The notes: generated by a model not told the origin, from the sequence alone. A stretch of 41,761 bases of DNA from CALARM01 sp964431735 (GCA_964431735.1 CAYSLJ010000050.1:1-41761), one strand, 5' to 3'; positions 7,296 to 16,780 are shown, counted from the stretch's first letter. Numbers and translations: made by a program.

Positions 7296-8750
7296 ATGTT
7301 ACGAACTATGAAAAAATACATTACAGTGTTTCTTACAATTTTTATAACAGCTCTATCAGGATGTCAGTTCAAACCTCTGGATATAAAAGACATAAAAAAA
7401 CAGAAAATAGCATTTGTATCGGAAAGAGACGGCAATCCCGAAATTTATGTTATGGATGAAAACGGTAAGAATCAGGTAAGGATAACCAAAAACAGAGCCA
7501 ATGAGTTTAAACCTGACTGGTCTCCCGATGGACGTACTATAATATTTGCTTCGGAAAGATCAGGACCATTGAATACAGATATTTTCACTGTAAAGTACAC
7601 TCCCACAGGCGGAGAAAAAGGTATAGAAAGATTAACAGATTTTAACAGTACAGACAAAGATCCTTCTTATTCTCCGGCAGGGGATAAAATAGTCTATATA
7701 TCATCACAGGAAAATGCACCGAATGAAGAAGTGTTTATTATGAATAAAGACGGAAGTGATAAGCATGCCCTTACAGGAAGTGCAACATGGAGCAGAAAAG
7801 TCGATGTTCCCTGGCAAACAATGGAAAAAGATGAATTAAAAACATTTGAGCTGGGAGCGTGGGTTTATAATTACTGGCCTCACTGGTCTCCCGACGGAAC
7901 CAGGATAGTCTTTTACTCCCTCGGAGTAGAAAGGGCAAATAAAATATATTTTATCAATTCCGATTCCCCTGCAGCAGGTTCAAAGACTGTTACGAATATA
8001 AGACTGGAAAGTACAGATGATAAAGGTACCCCAAAAGGAAATCAGGTATGGAGCACTCAACCGAAAGACCACTGGATACTCGGTGTTGTAAATGAAAAAA
8101 AGAAAATATTAAATCCTGTAAATGAAGATAAACCATTATTGGTGCAGGGTATAACCAGACTGGAACTATATGCGGCAGATACAGGATGGTTTAAAAAAGG
8201 ACAGACCTTTAAAATAACTGTAACATATGGAGACGGAACTTCGGAAGAAATATTAACAAAAATAACAAAAGAAAAAATCAGACAGACTATGGGAACAACG
8301 GTATTATGGTCTGGTATAGGAGGAGATGCTGTAGGTCCGGGAGAACAGGCAGGCCCTGATAAAAGACCTGATGGCCATTTTTCTCTCATATTTCAGCTTG
8401 GAGCAATACCTGTGAAATATGCCCCTCCTGAATGGTCTGATAAAGAACCATCTTATTCTCCAAAGGGAGATAAAATTATTTTTACTTCTGACAGGGATGG
8501 AAATGAAGAAATATATATTTCCAACCCTGATGGAAGTAACCCTGTAAGACTGACAAATAATCATGCAAGAGATTTTGCTCCGTCCTGGTCACCTGACGGT
8601 AAAAAGATAGCTTTCACGACAGACAGAGACGGCTTATACAATGAAGAAATATATGTAATGAATATAGATGGAAGTAAACAGATAAATGTAAGCAATAATC
8701 CGTCAAATGATCGAACTCCTGCATGGTCTCCTGCAATTAAATCCAGATAA
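7296..8750 (+). CDS. TolB-like beta-propeller lipoprotein
   Basis: 484 aa. The signal peptide ends in a lipobox (ALSGC, Cys at about residue 23), so it is probably membrane-anchored. It contains PD40/WD40-like TolB repeats with the signatures WSPDG or YSPxGDKI and EIYVMN(x)DG: two or three blades at about 40-215 and three at about 375-484. A non-propeller segment of about 150 residues lies between them. The family forms periplasmic propellers that bind other envelope proteins. The start is uncertain: no good ribosome site precedes ATG 7296 or ATG 7308, and the nearest AGGAG (7272) is too far, so translational coupling to the upstream gene is likely. Confidence 0.87.
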   Translation: MLRTMKKYITVFLTIFITALSGCQFKPLDIKDIKKQKIAFVSERDGNPEIYVMDENGKNQVRITKNRANEFKPDWSPDGRTIIFASERSGPLNTDIFTVKYTPTGGEKGIERLTDFNSTDKDPSYSPAGDKIVYISSQENAPNEEVFIMNKDGSDKHALTGSATWSRKVDVPWQTMEKDELKTFELGAWVYNYWPHWSPDGTRIVFYSLGVERANKIYFINSDSPAAGSKTVTNIRLESTDDKGTPKGNQVWSTQPKDHWILGVVNEKKKILNPVNEDKPLLVQGITRLELYAADTGWFKKGQTFKITVTYGDGTSEEILTKITKEKIRQTMGTTVLWSGIGGDAVGPGEQAGPDKRPDGHFSLIFQLGAIPVKYAPPEWSDKEPSYSPKGDKIIFTSDRDGNEEIYISNPDGSNPVRLTNNHARDFAPSWSPDGKKIAFTTDRDGLYNEEIYVMNIDGSKQINVSNNPSNDRTPAWSPAIKSR

Positions 8751-8774
8751 TTTAAATTTATTATATAATTGAGA

Positions 8775-8814
8775 GTTGAGGGTTGATTTCAACTATCAGT
8801 CTTCAAACCTCAAC
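8775..8814. repeat. Inverted heptad repeat GTTGAGG, possible terminator
   Basis: GTTGAGGGTTGA (8775-8786) pairs with TCAAACCTCAAC (8803-8814) with one wobble. It sits between convergent genes. A degenerate CGTGACG-type remnant follows at 8851-8868. Confidence 0.6.
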
Positions 8815-8901
8815 TTTAAACAACTCGCCTGCAGGGCGTTAAGTTCTTATCGTGACACATGACGCGATGATATTCCAAGTACTGCAGATAATAATAAAAT
8901 A

Positions 8902-9156
8902 TTACATACCAAGACCGAGACCAAGGGAATCTCCTACCGGTGCTGATGCTGCTTTCTTCTTTGGAGCTTTTTCTTCTACAAGCTTTGCAAGAAGTAATAC
9001 CATAGTTACCTGACATCTTCCGTCACAGTTACCTCTCTGCTGATATTTCTGACATACCTTGAGGGCAGGACAGTTAATGCATTGTTTTTTCTTTTCATCT
9101 ACATCATCGGCAAATTTCTGCAATGCAGGATTAATATTCGGTGTATAACCGTACAT
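8902..9156 (-). CDS. Small Cys-rich protein
   Basis: 84 aa, with a perfect AAGGAGGT ribosome site 8 bases before the ATG, which makes it a believable gene. Five cysteines lie in the centre (CINCPALKVC, then GNCDGRC), which could bind a metal or Fe-S cluster or form disulphides; there is no signal peptide. The C-terminal third is Lys/Ala-rich and ends GDSLGLGLGM. Family not recognised. It is convergent with the TolB-like gene and separated from the downstream mannosidase gene by a 468-base repeat-filled spacer. Confidence 0.75.
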   Translation of the reverse strand: MYGYTPNINPALQKFADDVDEKKKQCINCPALKVCQKYQQRGNCDGRCQVTMVLLLAKLVEEKAPKKKAASAPVGDSLGLGLGM

Positions 9157-9213
9157 GGAGGGTACCTCCTTATAAAATTATAGTATATTTCATAAATTTA
9201 AGTTATTTTGATA

Positions 9214-9272
9214 CATAACGCGTAACGGGTTTATATTCCTGCGCATCATCCATTACGCTTTACGCATTACGA
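9214..9272. repeat. CGTAACG-type heptads, inverted pair
   Basis: Two or three heptads in CGTAACG orientation (9214-9230) face about four in the complementary orientation (9241-9272). It is the first intergenic occurrence in the window of the CGTGACG class. Confidence 0.75.
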
Positions 9273-9345
9273 GGTTATTATTTATATGTATAAATTTCTT
9301 GAAGTAAAGAAAATTCCCTTTTCCTTTTCAAGTTTTTACTAATTA

Positions 9346-9430
9346 ATTTATATGAAAATGATGAAGTTTTATACTTCTCTGTCTGTTCATTTTCATATTT
9401 GGTTGTACCCGCTCCGGTCATGCCTGTTAG
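9346..9430 (-). repeat. 85-bp dispersed palindromic repeat, copy 2
   Basis: Reverse-orientation homologue of 1359-1443. The copies share the internal ATATGAAAATGA palindrome. A 65-codon minus-strand frame crosses it, but copy 1 has a stop in that frame, so I do not call it coding. Confidence 0.75.
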
Positions 9431-9483
9431 TGAAAAGTGAATAGCAAGTAAAATCCCATTTTTTTCACTATTCACTTTTCACT
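9429..9483. repeat. GTGA-type heptad hairpin
   Basis: A perfect 16-bp inverted repeat, AGTGAAAAGTGAATAG (9429-9444) and its complement (9468-9483), with a 23-base loop. It overlaps the end of the preceding repeat by two bases. The remaining bases to 9624 contain a TATAAT (9579-9584) without a clear -35. Confidence 0.8.
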
Positions 9484-9624
9484 CTTAATATTCTACAATA
9501 AATTTCTTTTTCCATTGTATGTAAAATCACCTGTCATTTTTAAACACAATCTTTATATACACAGAGGATTATTTTTGTTATAATAATCATTACACCTTAT
9601 ATTAATGCAAAGGTGGTTATTTAA

Positions 9625-12237
9625 GTGGATAAAGTCAATCTTTTTTTTGTTTCTCATAGCCACTGGGATCGTGAATGGTACCGTTCTTTTGAAGTTTTTC
9701 GAAAAACCTTCGTAGAAATTATGAAGGATTTTATGAATTTCCTTGAAAAAAATCCTGATACTCCAACCTTTACGTTAGACGGACAGACATCTTTAATTGA
9801 AGATTATCTTGAGATTTACCCTGAAGATTACAGTAAACTGAAAGATTTTATTTTTATCGGGAAGATAAAAATAGGCCCCTGGTTTACAGCCCTTGAACCT
9901 TCTCTGATAGAAGGAGAATCGATTGTGAGAAATTTATTGACAGGTGATGAACTCTGCCATAAATATGGTAATAAATTAAATTCAGGGTATCTTCCAGATG
10001 CGGCAGGATTGATTTCTCAGATACCTCAGATAATGAAACTTGCCGGTATAAATCATATTATTTTCACCAGAGGAATGGGAAATGAAGAAATCCATACAGA
10101 ATATACAGTCATAGGAAGCGATAAAACCGCCATTACAGCAACCTATCTTGTGCAGGCCTATAATAATGCCTGTTATCTTCCATCCGGTACAAAAGAACTG
10201 AAAGAAAGAATTTCATCGGAAGTAAAAAGAATTGCTGACTTTGCCTCTACATCCTGGATCTTAATGAATCAGGGAGGTGATCACAACCCTCCTCAAAAAA
10301 ATCTATTTAAACTCCTGAATGTATTAAAATCTTCCGGTGATTACATGAATATTGAAAGTGGAAGTTTTGATAATTACTATAATAAGATAAAAGTCCTTTT
10401 ATCTGACCATCTGCCTGTTCTACATACAGAACTGAAAGGTTCAAAATATTTCCCTGTCTCAAATGGCATATTTTCAGCCAGAATTGATGTAAAATTAAGA
10501 AATTACTATCTGGAAAACAGAATTACAAAATTTATAGAACCATTTTCAGTTATGTGCCTTATGGAAAAAAACATCTATCCCTCCGCTGCTTTAAAAAGAA
10601 TCTGGAAACTTCTGCTATTAAATCATCATCATGATACTATAGGCGGAACTGTTTCCGATACTGTTTACAGGGAATCTATGATAAGATATCAGAAAATAGA
10701 AGATCTTACAGATGTAATATGGAAAGAAGGTCTTAATATCTATACAGGTTCTTTTGAAAAAGAAGAGGAAGGCGGTATAAAACCTGTCATAATCTTAAAT
10801 ACCGGTATGGTACATAGGACTGATATGGTAAAAATAAAATGGACTACTCAGAAAGATATAGAAAAATATATATCTATAACAGATGATGAAGGGAATATTA
10901 TTCCCTGTCAGATTATACAGAGAAAAACACTTGAAAGACATTATCCTTTTTTTGGTTCTACGCCTGTCGGAGAATTCGACATAATTTTCGAAGCTACAGA
11001 TGTACCTGCCATGGGATATAAAGTATATTCTCTCACACAGACGGAAGAAGATACATCAGAGGCACAGGAAGAATTCATATCAAATGAGTTTTTTCAGGTC
11101 GGTTTCGAAGAAGAAGGAACTTTTTATATAAAAGAATTATACAGCGGAACATTATGGAGTGGCTTAAACGCTTTTATAGACGAAAGTGATTGCGGAGATC
11201 TCTATACTTTTTCATCTATAGTAAATGAAAAAGGTCTGACGAAATTTATAAAGAATCTAACATATACCACTATGTCAGGTAAAATTCAAAAAACCCTTAA
11301 AATAACAGGTACTATGGCCATACCTGAAGGTCTGAATGACACAGGAACAAAAAGAAAAGATAAACTTCTATTATGTCCTTTCGCTATAACAGTAAATTTA
11401 TATAAAGGAATTCCACTGGTAGACTGTTCACTGGAGATAGAAAATCTGGCATATGACCACCGTTTAAGGGTAGTTTTTCCATATCCTTTCAGAGAAAACC
11501 ATGTAAGAGCAGGACAACCTTTTGATATACTTGAAAGAAGAGCGGTGAACATAGAAGGATTTGACTGGATTGAAAAACCGTCACTTACGAAATCTTTTCA
11601 GGAATTTCTGGATATCCAGGGAACCGGGAAAGGGTTTTCAATATTTACAGGAGGTATTCAGGAATACGAAATACTTCATGAAGATAATAAATCAGAAATA
11701 GCACTTACATTATTGAGATCTACAGGATGGCTTTCCAGGGAAAATAATATGAACAGAAGGATTGAAGTGGCACCGAAAATACCGGTATCTCAATGTAAAG
11801 GAAGATTTGTCTATCACTATGGCCTGGTTCCCCATGAAGGTAAAGAAGAAGGATTAAAAAAAGTAATATCTCTCTGGCAGAGATACAGAAATCCTCTGAG
11901 AGGAGAGGTAGTTCCTTCCATAAATTATTTACCACTGTGTTCTTTTAATATGAGACTTTCCCCATCCTATCTTGTAATATCTGCATGTAAAAAAGCCAGA
12001 GACAGAGAAACTGTAATAATCAGATTTTATAATCCTCTGGATTGTTATGTAGAAGGGAAACTGGAAACAGGAGAACAGTTTGAATGGTACCGACGCGTTA
12101 ATCTGCTTGAAGAATCTCAGGAAGATCTGAAAGCCTTACCTGCAGAAATACAGGTAAAGCCAAAGGAAATCATATCACTGGAACTGGTATTCAAAAGGAG
12201 ATTTACTACTTCCCGGTTGAGATTGCCGGGTACATAA
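9625..12237 (+). CDS. GH38 alpha-mannosidase, MngB-like (mannosylglycerate hydrolase type)
   Basis: 870 aa with a GTG start behind AAAGGTGG. The N-terminal GH38 catalytic domain opens with SHSHWDREWY (metal ligands His13 and Asp15). LPDAAG carries the likely nucleophile Asp125, IGPWFT and GESIVRNLL match the family, and HHHDTIGG at 334-341 supplies the later His ligand. The beta-rich GH38 C-terminal domain follows (LAYDHRLRVVFPYPF). Length and motifs match E. coli MngB (about 877 aa), which hydrolyses 2-O-mannosyl-glycerate (or its 6-phosphate); other members cleave alpha-mannosides. No signal peptide, so the enzyme is cytosolic. No PTS or sugar transporter is adjacent, so the substrate remains open. 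The enzyme class is firm. Confidence 0.94.
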   Translation: MDKVNLFFVSHSHWDREWYRSFEVFRKTFVEIMKDFMNFLEKNPDTPTFTLDGQTSLIEDYLEIYPEDYSKLKDFIFIGKIKIGPWFTALEPSLIEGESIVRNLLTGDELCHKYGNKLNSGYLPDAAGLISQIPQIMKLAGINHIIFTRGMGNEEIHTEYTVIGSDKTAITATYLVQAYNNACYLPSGTKELKERISSEVKRIADFASTSWILMNQGGDHNPPQKNLFKLLNVLKSSGDYMNIESGSFDNYYNKIKVLLSDHLPVLHTELKGSKYFPVSNGIFSARIDVKLRNYYLENRITKFIEPFSVMCLMEKNIYPSAALKRIWKLLLLNHHHDTIGGTVSDTVYRESMIRYQKIEDLTDVIWKEGLNIYTGSFEKEEEGGIKPVIILNTGMVHRTDMVKIKWTTQKDIEKYISITDDEGNIIPCQIIQRKTLERHYPFFGSTPVGEFDIIFEATDVPAMGYKVYSLTQTEEDTSEAQEEFISNEFFQVGFEEEGTFYIKELYSGTLWSGLNAFIDESDCGDLYTFSSIVNEKGLTKFIKNLTYTTMSGKIQKTLKITGTMAIPEGLNDTGTKRKDKLLLCPFAITVNLYKGIPLVDCSLEIENLAYDHRLRVVFPYPFRENHVRAGQPFDILERRAVNIEGFDWIEKPSLTKSFQEFLDIQGTGKGFSIFTGGIQEYEILHEDNKSEIALTLLRSTGWLSRENNMNRRIEVAPKIPVSQCKGRFVYHYGLVPHEGKEEGLKKVISLWQRYRNPLRGEVVPSINYLPLCSFNMRLSPSYLVISACKKARDRETVIIRFYNPLDCYVEGKLETGEQFEWYRRVNLLEESQEDLKALPAEIQVKPKEIISLELVFKRRFTTSRLRLPGT

Positions 12238-12284
12238 TAAAGTTATCGGTGAGCAGTTAAAATTAAGAGCCTATCCGAAAAGTA

Positions 12285-12398
12285 ATATTTTTTCAACCCA
12301 ACACCCATACCCCATAACCATTAGAACCGGATTTTACGCCATAAAAGATGAAAATTCCTATGCTATTAAATTACCTGGAAGCTGATAGCTGTTAGCCA
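12285..12398. repeat. Repeat-filled spacer: AACCC-type heptads, TTTTACGCCAT copy 2, AGCTGAT heptads
   Basis: Between the convergent mannosidase and pilT genes. Bases 12293-12321 show ACCCAT/CCCCAT words at 7-base spacing, 12329-12369 is a copy of the TTTTACGCCAT repeat, and 12381-12397 has two AGCTGAT-type units. No T-tract terminator is visible. Confidence 0.6.
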
Positions 12399-12400
12399 GT

Positions 12401-13639
12401 TTACAGTAAAAATTTTTCAAAGCGGCTCTTATCTATAGCACGTTCACAGGCTGTTCTGGCCGATATCTTTCCTGTATTATAAAGTTCCAGTAAAGCAACG
12501 TCCATACTCTGCATACCTTCTTCTTTACCCATCTGTATAAAAGAAGAAATCTGGCCTGTTCTGTTTTCTCTTATAAGATTGGATATGCCGGTATTACATA
12601 TGAGAATTTCATTGACGGCAACTCTTCCTGTTCCATCTGCTGTTTTAAGGAGCTGCTGGGCTATTATGGCTTTAAGACCCTGGGCAAGTTGAGATCTGGC
12701 CTGTTCCTGCTGTTTTGCAGGGAATACATCTATAATACGATCAATAGTTTTTGCTGCACTGTTAGTATGTAATGTACCAAAGACAAGAACGCCTGTTTCT
12801 GCTGCAGTCATAGCAAGACTTATAGTTTCAAGATCCCTCATCTCCCCTACAAGTACTATATCAGGGTCTTCTCTCAATGCTGCCTTAAGTGCTGCAGGGA
12901 ATGAAGTAGTATGGCGGCCTACCTCCCTGTGATCAACAAGGCACTTTAGAGACGGATGGGTAAATTCAATAGGATCTTCTATAGTTATAATATGGGCTTC
13001 CCTGTTATTATTCACATAATTTATCATGGCTGCCATAGTTGTAGATTTACCGCTCCCTGTAGGGCCTGTTACTATTACGATACCACGGTTAAACATAGAA
13101 ATATTTTTTAAAACAGGAGGAAGATTGAGTTGTTCTATAGTAGGAATCTTTGCAGGTATAACTCTGAAAACTGCTCCTATGCCATGATGCTGCCTGAGAA
13201 TATTCACACGAAACCTGGCCACATCCGGTATTTCATGAGCAAGGTCCAGATTCCCGACTCTGTCGAATACTTCTCTCGATTGTTCACCTATCAAATGTTT
13301 GACAAGAGTTTCTACCTGTTTATCTGTCAGAGGTTTTCTTTTTGCAAAACAGATATCGCCTTTTATTCTGTAAACAGGAGGTGCTCCTGATTCCAGATGG
13401 AGATCTGAACCTCCCAGTTCTACAAGTTTTTTAAGCAGTTCACTCAATTTTAACGAAGTTAGTCCAAGATCAATCCTTTTTACTTCACTGACAGCTTCTT
13501 CTTCGGAAGGCAGTTCATGAAATTCCGGTGCAGGCTCAATAAATTCGGCTCCCGTATCCAGTTCCGAAATATTGGCAGTAATAGAAAGGGTTGACACGGC
13601 TGACGAAGGTTTCTTTCGAAACTTGCTGAAAAACTCCAT
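12401..13639 (-). CDS. pilT: PilT-family twitching motility ATPase, paralogue 2
   Basis: 412 aa. A non-conserved acidic extension (1-60) precedes the PilT N-terminal PAS-like domain and the RecA-like ATPase core. It has Walker A GPTGSGKS (192-199), the Asp-box region ITIEDPIE, VGEMRD with catalytic Glu266, the His box HTNSAAKTIDRIID and a diverged AIRNLIRE motif (ISNLIREN). The family powers type IV pilus retraction from the cytoplasmic face. It starts 2 bases after the stop of the preceding pilT paralogue, with GGAGG inside that gene's end, so the two are co-translated. The extension could mark a PilU-like accessory ATPase, but the sequence alone does not decide. Confidence 0.92.
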   Translation of the reverse strand: MEFFSKFRKKPSSAVSTLSITANISELDTGAEFIEPAPEFHELPSEEEAVSEVKRIDLGLTSLKLSELLKKLVELGGSDLHLESGAPPVYRIKGDICFAKRKPLTDKQVETLVKHLIGEQSREVFDRVGNLDLAHEIPDVARFRVNILRQHHGIGAVFRVIPAKIPTIEQLNLPPVLKNISMFNRGIVIVTGPTGSGKSTTMAAMINYVNNNREAHIITIEDPIEFTHPSLKCLVDHREVGRHTTSFPAALKAALREDPDIVLVGEMRDLETISLAMTAAETGVLVFGTLHTNSAAKTIDRIIDVFPAKQQEQARSQLAQGLKAIIAQQLLKTADGTGRVAVNEILICNTGISNLIRENRTGQISSFIQMGKEEGMQSMDVALLELYNTGKISARTACERAIDKSRFEKFLL

Positions 13640-13641
13640 AA

Positions 13642-14715
13642 TTATCCTCCCAGTATCTGTTCCATACTTTTAAAATCAATCGCCCTTTCCAGAGCATCCT
13701 CTCTTGTAATTGTTCCGGATTTAACAAGATCTATAAGACTGTCATCCATAATAAACATACCATGCTTTTTCCCTGTTTGCATGGTGGAAAAAAGCTGGTA
13801 AACTTTATTTTCTCTTATAAGATTTGATACGGAACTGGATGCAAGCAATACTTCAACTGCAGGCACTCTGCCGCGACCTTCAACAGCAGGTATCAATTGC
13901 TGGCTTATTACACCTCTTAATGATTCACTGAACATTGTACGAATCTGAGATTGTTGTTCCTGAGGGAACGCATCTATAATACGGTTAACAGTAGATATGG
14001 CATTATTCGTATGAAGAGATGAAAAAACCAGGTGACCTGTTTCTGCAGCAGATATGGCAAGTTGAATTGTTTCAAGATCTCTCATTTCTCCGACCATAAT
14101 CACATCCGGATCTTCACGGAGACAGGCTTTAAGGGCTGTGGAAAACTTATCTACATCTCTTCTGACCTGTCTCTGAATGATTAGAGAATTATGATTTTCA
14201 AAAACATATTCTATAGGATCTTCTATAGTTATTACATGGGCAGATCGTTTTTTATTTATTAAATCTATAAGTGCTGCAAGAGTAGATGTTTTCCCGCAAC
14301 CACTCGGGCCTGTCACAAGGACCATGCCATGGTGATGATAAACTAATTTTTCCAGAGACTGTGGAAGACCCAGTTCTTTAAGTGCAGGAATCTTTCCGGG
14401 TATTCCTCTGAGTACAATATTTATACCGTTTTTCTGAAAAAATATATTTGTTCTGAAACGATTAACAGGATGTTCCTCTCTGTCCAATTCATAAACAAGA
14501 TCTATGTTTTTTTCTTTTAGAAATATTTTTTTTTCTTCCTCTGAAAGTAAATTCATTGCCATATCTTTAACGTCTTCTGCATTTAAAACAGGTAGGTCAG
14601 TTTTCTTTAATTTTCCATATATTCTGACCATAGGGCAGCAACCGGATGGAAGATGAATATCAGTACCTTCGTGCCTGATCATTTCGTTTATATAAGTATA
14701 CAGTAAATTAGCCAT
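13642..14715 (-). CDS. pilT: PilT-family twitching motility ATPase, paralogue 1
   Basis: 357 aa, the normal PilT length. Walker A is GPSGCGKT (136-143), then ITIEDPIEY, VGEMRD (Glu210), HTNNAISTVNRIID and SNLIREN. Hexameric cytosolic ATPase that drives pilus depolymerisation. First gene of a two-gene minus-strand unit with a promoter at 14822-14850 and GGAGG before the ATG. No PilB, PilC or PilM-Q genes are in the window, so the retraction ATPases are encoded apart from the assembly genes. Confidence 0.95.
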   Translation of the reverse strand: MANLLYTYINEMIRHEGTDIHLPSGCCPMVRIYGKLKKTDLPVLNAEDVKDMAMNLLSEEEKKIFLKEKNIDLVYELDREEHPVNRFRTNIFFQKNGINIVLRGIPGKIPALKELGLPQSLEKLVYHHHGMVLVTGPSGCGKTSTLAALIDLINKKRSAHVITIEDPIEYVFENHNSLIIQRQVRRDVDKFSTALKACLREDPDVIMVGEMRDLETIQLAISAAETGHLVFSSLHTNNAISTVNRIIDAFPQEQQSQIRTMFSESLRGVISQQLIPAVEGRGRVPAVEVLLASSSVSNLIRENKVYQLFSTMQTGKKHGMFIMDDSLIDLVKSGTITREDALERAIDFKSMEQILGG

Positions 14716-14821
14716 AATCCTCCACTAAAAGTATAGATATAACATCAAAAATTACATTTTTCATATACTATAATATACTATTTTTATTAATTTTCCAGAT
14801 AAAGAACAGTATAGTAGTGCA

Positions 14822-14850
14822 ATTATAATATAGATTAGAACTATTTGCAA
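14822..14850 (-). promoter_or_regulatory. Promoter of the pilT pair
   Basis: Minus strand TTGCAA (14845-14850), 17 bases, TATAAT (14822-14827). It lies between the terminator of the upstream TPR gene and pilT, with a leader of about 100 bases. Confidence 0.7.
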
Positions 14851-14854
14851 TCAG

Positions 14855-14881
14855 AAAAAAACCCTGTAAAACAGGGTTTTT
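14855..14881 (-). terminator. Terminator of the TPR gene
   Basis: A 10-bp perfect stem AAAACCCTGT/ACAGGGTTTT (14858-14867, 14871-14880), a 3-base loop and a T-run on the minus strand (complement of A at 14855-14860). It could also act on the plus strand. Confidence 0.85.
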
Positions 14882-14920
14882 CATTATAACATCTTATCAG
14901 GCTGACGATAGCTGTTAGAA

Positions 14921-16087
14921 TTATTTCTTATCATTTTGAGACTTCATAACTTCTTCTTTTCCGGCTTTTGCTTCTTTGTTTTCAGGATCAAGTTCAAGGG
15001 TTTTATCATAGCATTTCAGGGCTTCTTCATATTTTTCATCTTTTACCAGCACAGATGCTTTTCCGTTCCATAAAACAGGAATATTACCGTCAATTGTAAT
15101 AGCTTTATCGTAATACGTGATTGCTTCATTATATTTATTCTGTTTAAAAAAAGAATTTGCTATAAAATAAAGAGCATAAAGATTTTTACTATCTTTTTCC
15201 AGGGTTTTATTAGAGAAATTAATAATTTCATCATATTTACCCTGTTCTTCCAGAGCAGTACATTTCGTATAAAAAGCATCATTATGGTCGGGTTTAACAG
15301 AAAGGATTTTATCACAACATGTTATACATTCATCGTATTTTTTCAGAGATAAAAAAGCATTGGCTTTGATATACATAGCATCGGTATTATTGGGATCAAT
15401 ATCCAGAACCTTATCAAAGATACTGATTGCTTCATCATATTTACTCTGGCTGTAAAAAATCCAGGCTTTATAGGCCAGAAAATCTATATTTTTAGAGTCT
15501 TTATCCAGAACTCTGTCACAGCATTTGATAACATCTTCATATTTCCCATGCTCCTGCATATCGGAAAATATAGTATCAAGCATTTCGGTAATTTTAGGTT
15601 CAATATCTATTATTTTATAAACACATGTCAATGCATCTTCGGATTTTTTCTGTTCTCCTAAAATAAAATACCTGCCGTAATAAACCTGAACACTGTTAGG
15701 ATCTATCTCAAGTGCTTTATCATAACATGTCAGTGCTTCATCATATTTAGCACTTCTGTATAATAGAAAACCGAGAGCATAAAGGGCATCAAAATTCTTC
15801 GGATCTATTTCAAGTATACTGTTAAAGCATTTAACTGCTTCATCAAATTTATCCATACTATAGAAAATATACCCTTTTGCAGCCAGAGCATCAGTACTTT
15901 TAGGATCTATTTCCAGGGCTTTATCGTAGCATTTAATAGCTTCTTCAATCTTACCTTCTTCTGTCAAACCATTCCCTTTATCTATCAATTCCTTAACTGT
16001 TTCAGCTTTTACAGGTACCATAACTGTCATTACAATCAATAATACGAGGCTACATATAATAAACTTATCAAAAAATTTAAAAAACAT
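14921..16087 (-). CDS. Exported TPR-repeat protein
   Basis: 388 aa. A signal peptide (hydrophobic 10-28, ending VKA) is followed by about ten 34-residue tetratricopeptide repeats with the pattern KYDEAI(K/T)CYDKALEIDP. Several repeats have Cys at the fourth-helix position (CCDK), unusual for an exported protein unless the Cys are reduced or paired. TPR arrays are protein-interaction scaffolds; the partner is unknown. Own terminator downstream and an AAAGGAATT ribosome site. The DNA repeats are not identical, so the array is old. Confidence 0.9.
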   Translation of the reverse strand: MFFKFFDKFIICSLVLLIVMTVMVPVKAETVKELIDKGNGLTEEGKIEEAIKCYDKALEIDPKSTDALAAKGYIFYSMDKFDEAVKCFNSILEIDPKNFDALYALGFLLYRSAKYDEALTCYDKALEIDPNSVQVYYGRYFILGEQKKSEDALTCVYKIIDIEPKITEMLDTIFSDMQEHGKYEDVIKCCDRVLDKDSKNIDFLAYKAWIFYSQSKYDEAISIFDKVLDIDPNNTDAMYIKANAFLSLKKYDECITCCDKILSVKPDHNDAFYTKCTALEEQGKYDEIINFSNKTLEKDSKNLYALYFIANSFFKQNKYNEAITYYDKAITIDGNIPVLWNGKASVLVKDEKYEEALKCYDKTLELDPENKEAKAGKEEVMKSQNDKK

Positions 16088-16780
16088 AAAGTAATTCCTT
16101 TCTATGACTGAAGATTTATATATTCTTCATCATCTTAAAAATTTCTTCTTGAAATATCGTTTTCTTTTAACCAATATGAACTTTATCACCTCCATTCATA
16201 GTGAGAGCTTATCCCAGCTAAAACAACATTTATTCTTCACACAAATTATAGCCGGCAAGATAGTCTATATTTTCTCTGAAACTCTGTATAATTTGACAAT
16301 CTTGCCGGCTTTTATTTCAAAGAATAAGGATTTATCTTATAAAGGTATGAAATATATATTTGTATCTTCTCAGTTTTTTATAAAAATCCTGCATAAAAAA
16401 TTATTAAAAAACATGACCCTTTTATTTGATGTATCTGGTAATATAAAAATAGACCAGGATTTTCTGGATTTCAGGGATGGCAGGAAAATGCCGTAATTGC
16501 AAATTGACAATTTCATTTTCTATATTTATAACTTTTATGATGTCTATACATGTACTGGTCAATACGGCTTTTTTCGCAGCCTTCATCTTTATGTCCGGTA
16601 TGATATGTTTTATAAAAGGATTCATATTTTTATTCAGAATGCCTTCTATGTCCTGTTATTCCCTGAGAGCCAGATATATTGCCATACATGTCATAATTAT
16701 TATACTGATGGTATGGAGCTATAATATGTGTATTAATTATTTAAATTAACTCTCTTTAAATAAATTAATACTAAAAAATT
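16088..16780. other. Long spacer without a supported gene; contains a large-loop hairpin
   Basis: No frame here has a ribosome site with family resemblance. Hydrophobic frames at 16477-16749 and 16104-16496 look like chance translations of AT-rich DNA. A perfect 12-bp inverted repeat AGCCGGCAAGAT (16250-16261)/ATCTTGCCGGCT (16299-16310) encloses 37 bases and is followed by TTTTAT; it could be a terminator or a structured leader of the TPR gene on the minus strand. Confidence 0.5.

Noticed and set aside
9278..9475. 65-aa minus-strand frame over the 85-bp repeat
   Set aside because: The homologous copy at 1359-1443 has a stop in the same frame and there is no ribosome site.
16130..16193. Small basic leader peptide (GTG start behind GGAGGTGA) upstream of the TPR gene on the minus strand
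   Set aside because: Only about 19 codons, overlapping start options in different frames, no supporting repeat or attenuator structure next to it.
16477..16749. Hydrophobic 90-aa frame as a membrane protein gene
   Set aside because: No ribosome site, no family resemblance; AT-rich DNA often gives hydrophobic frames by chance.
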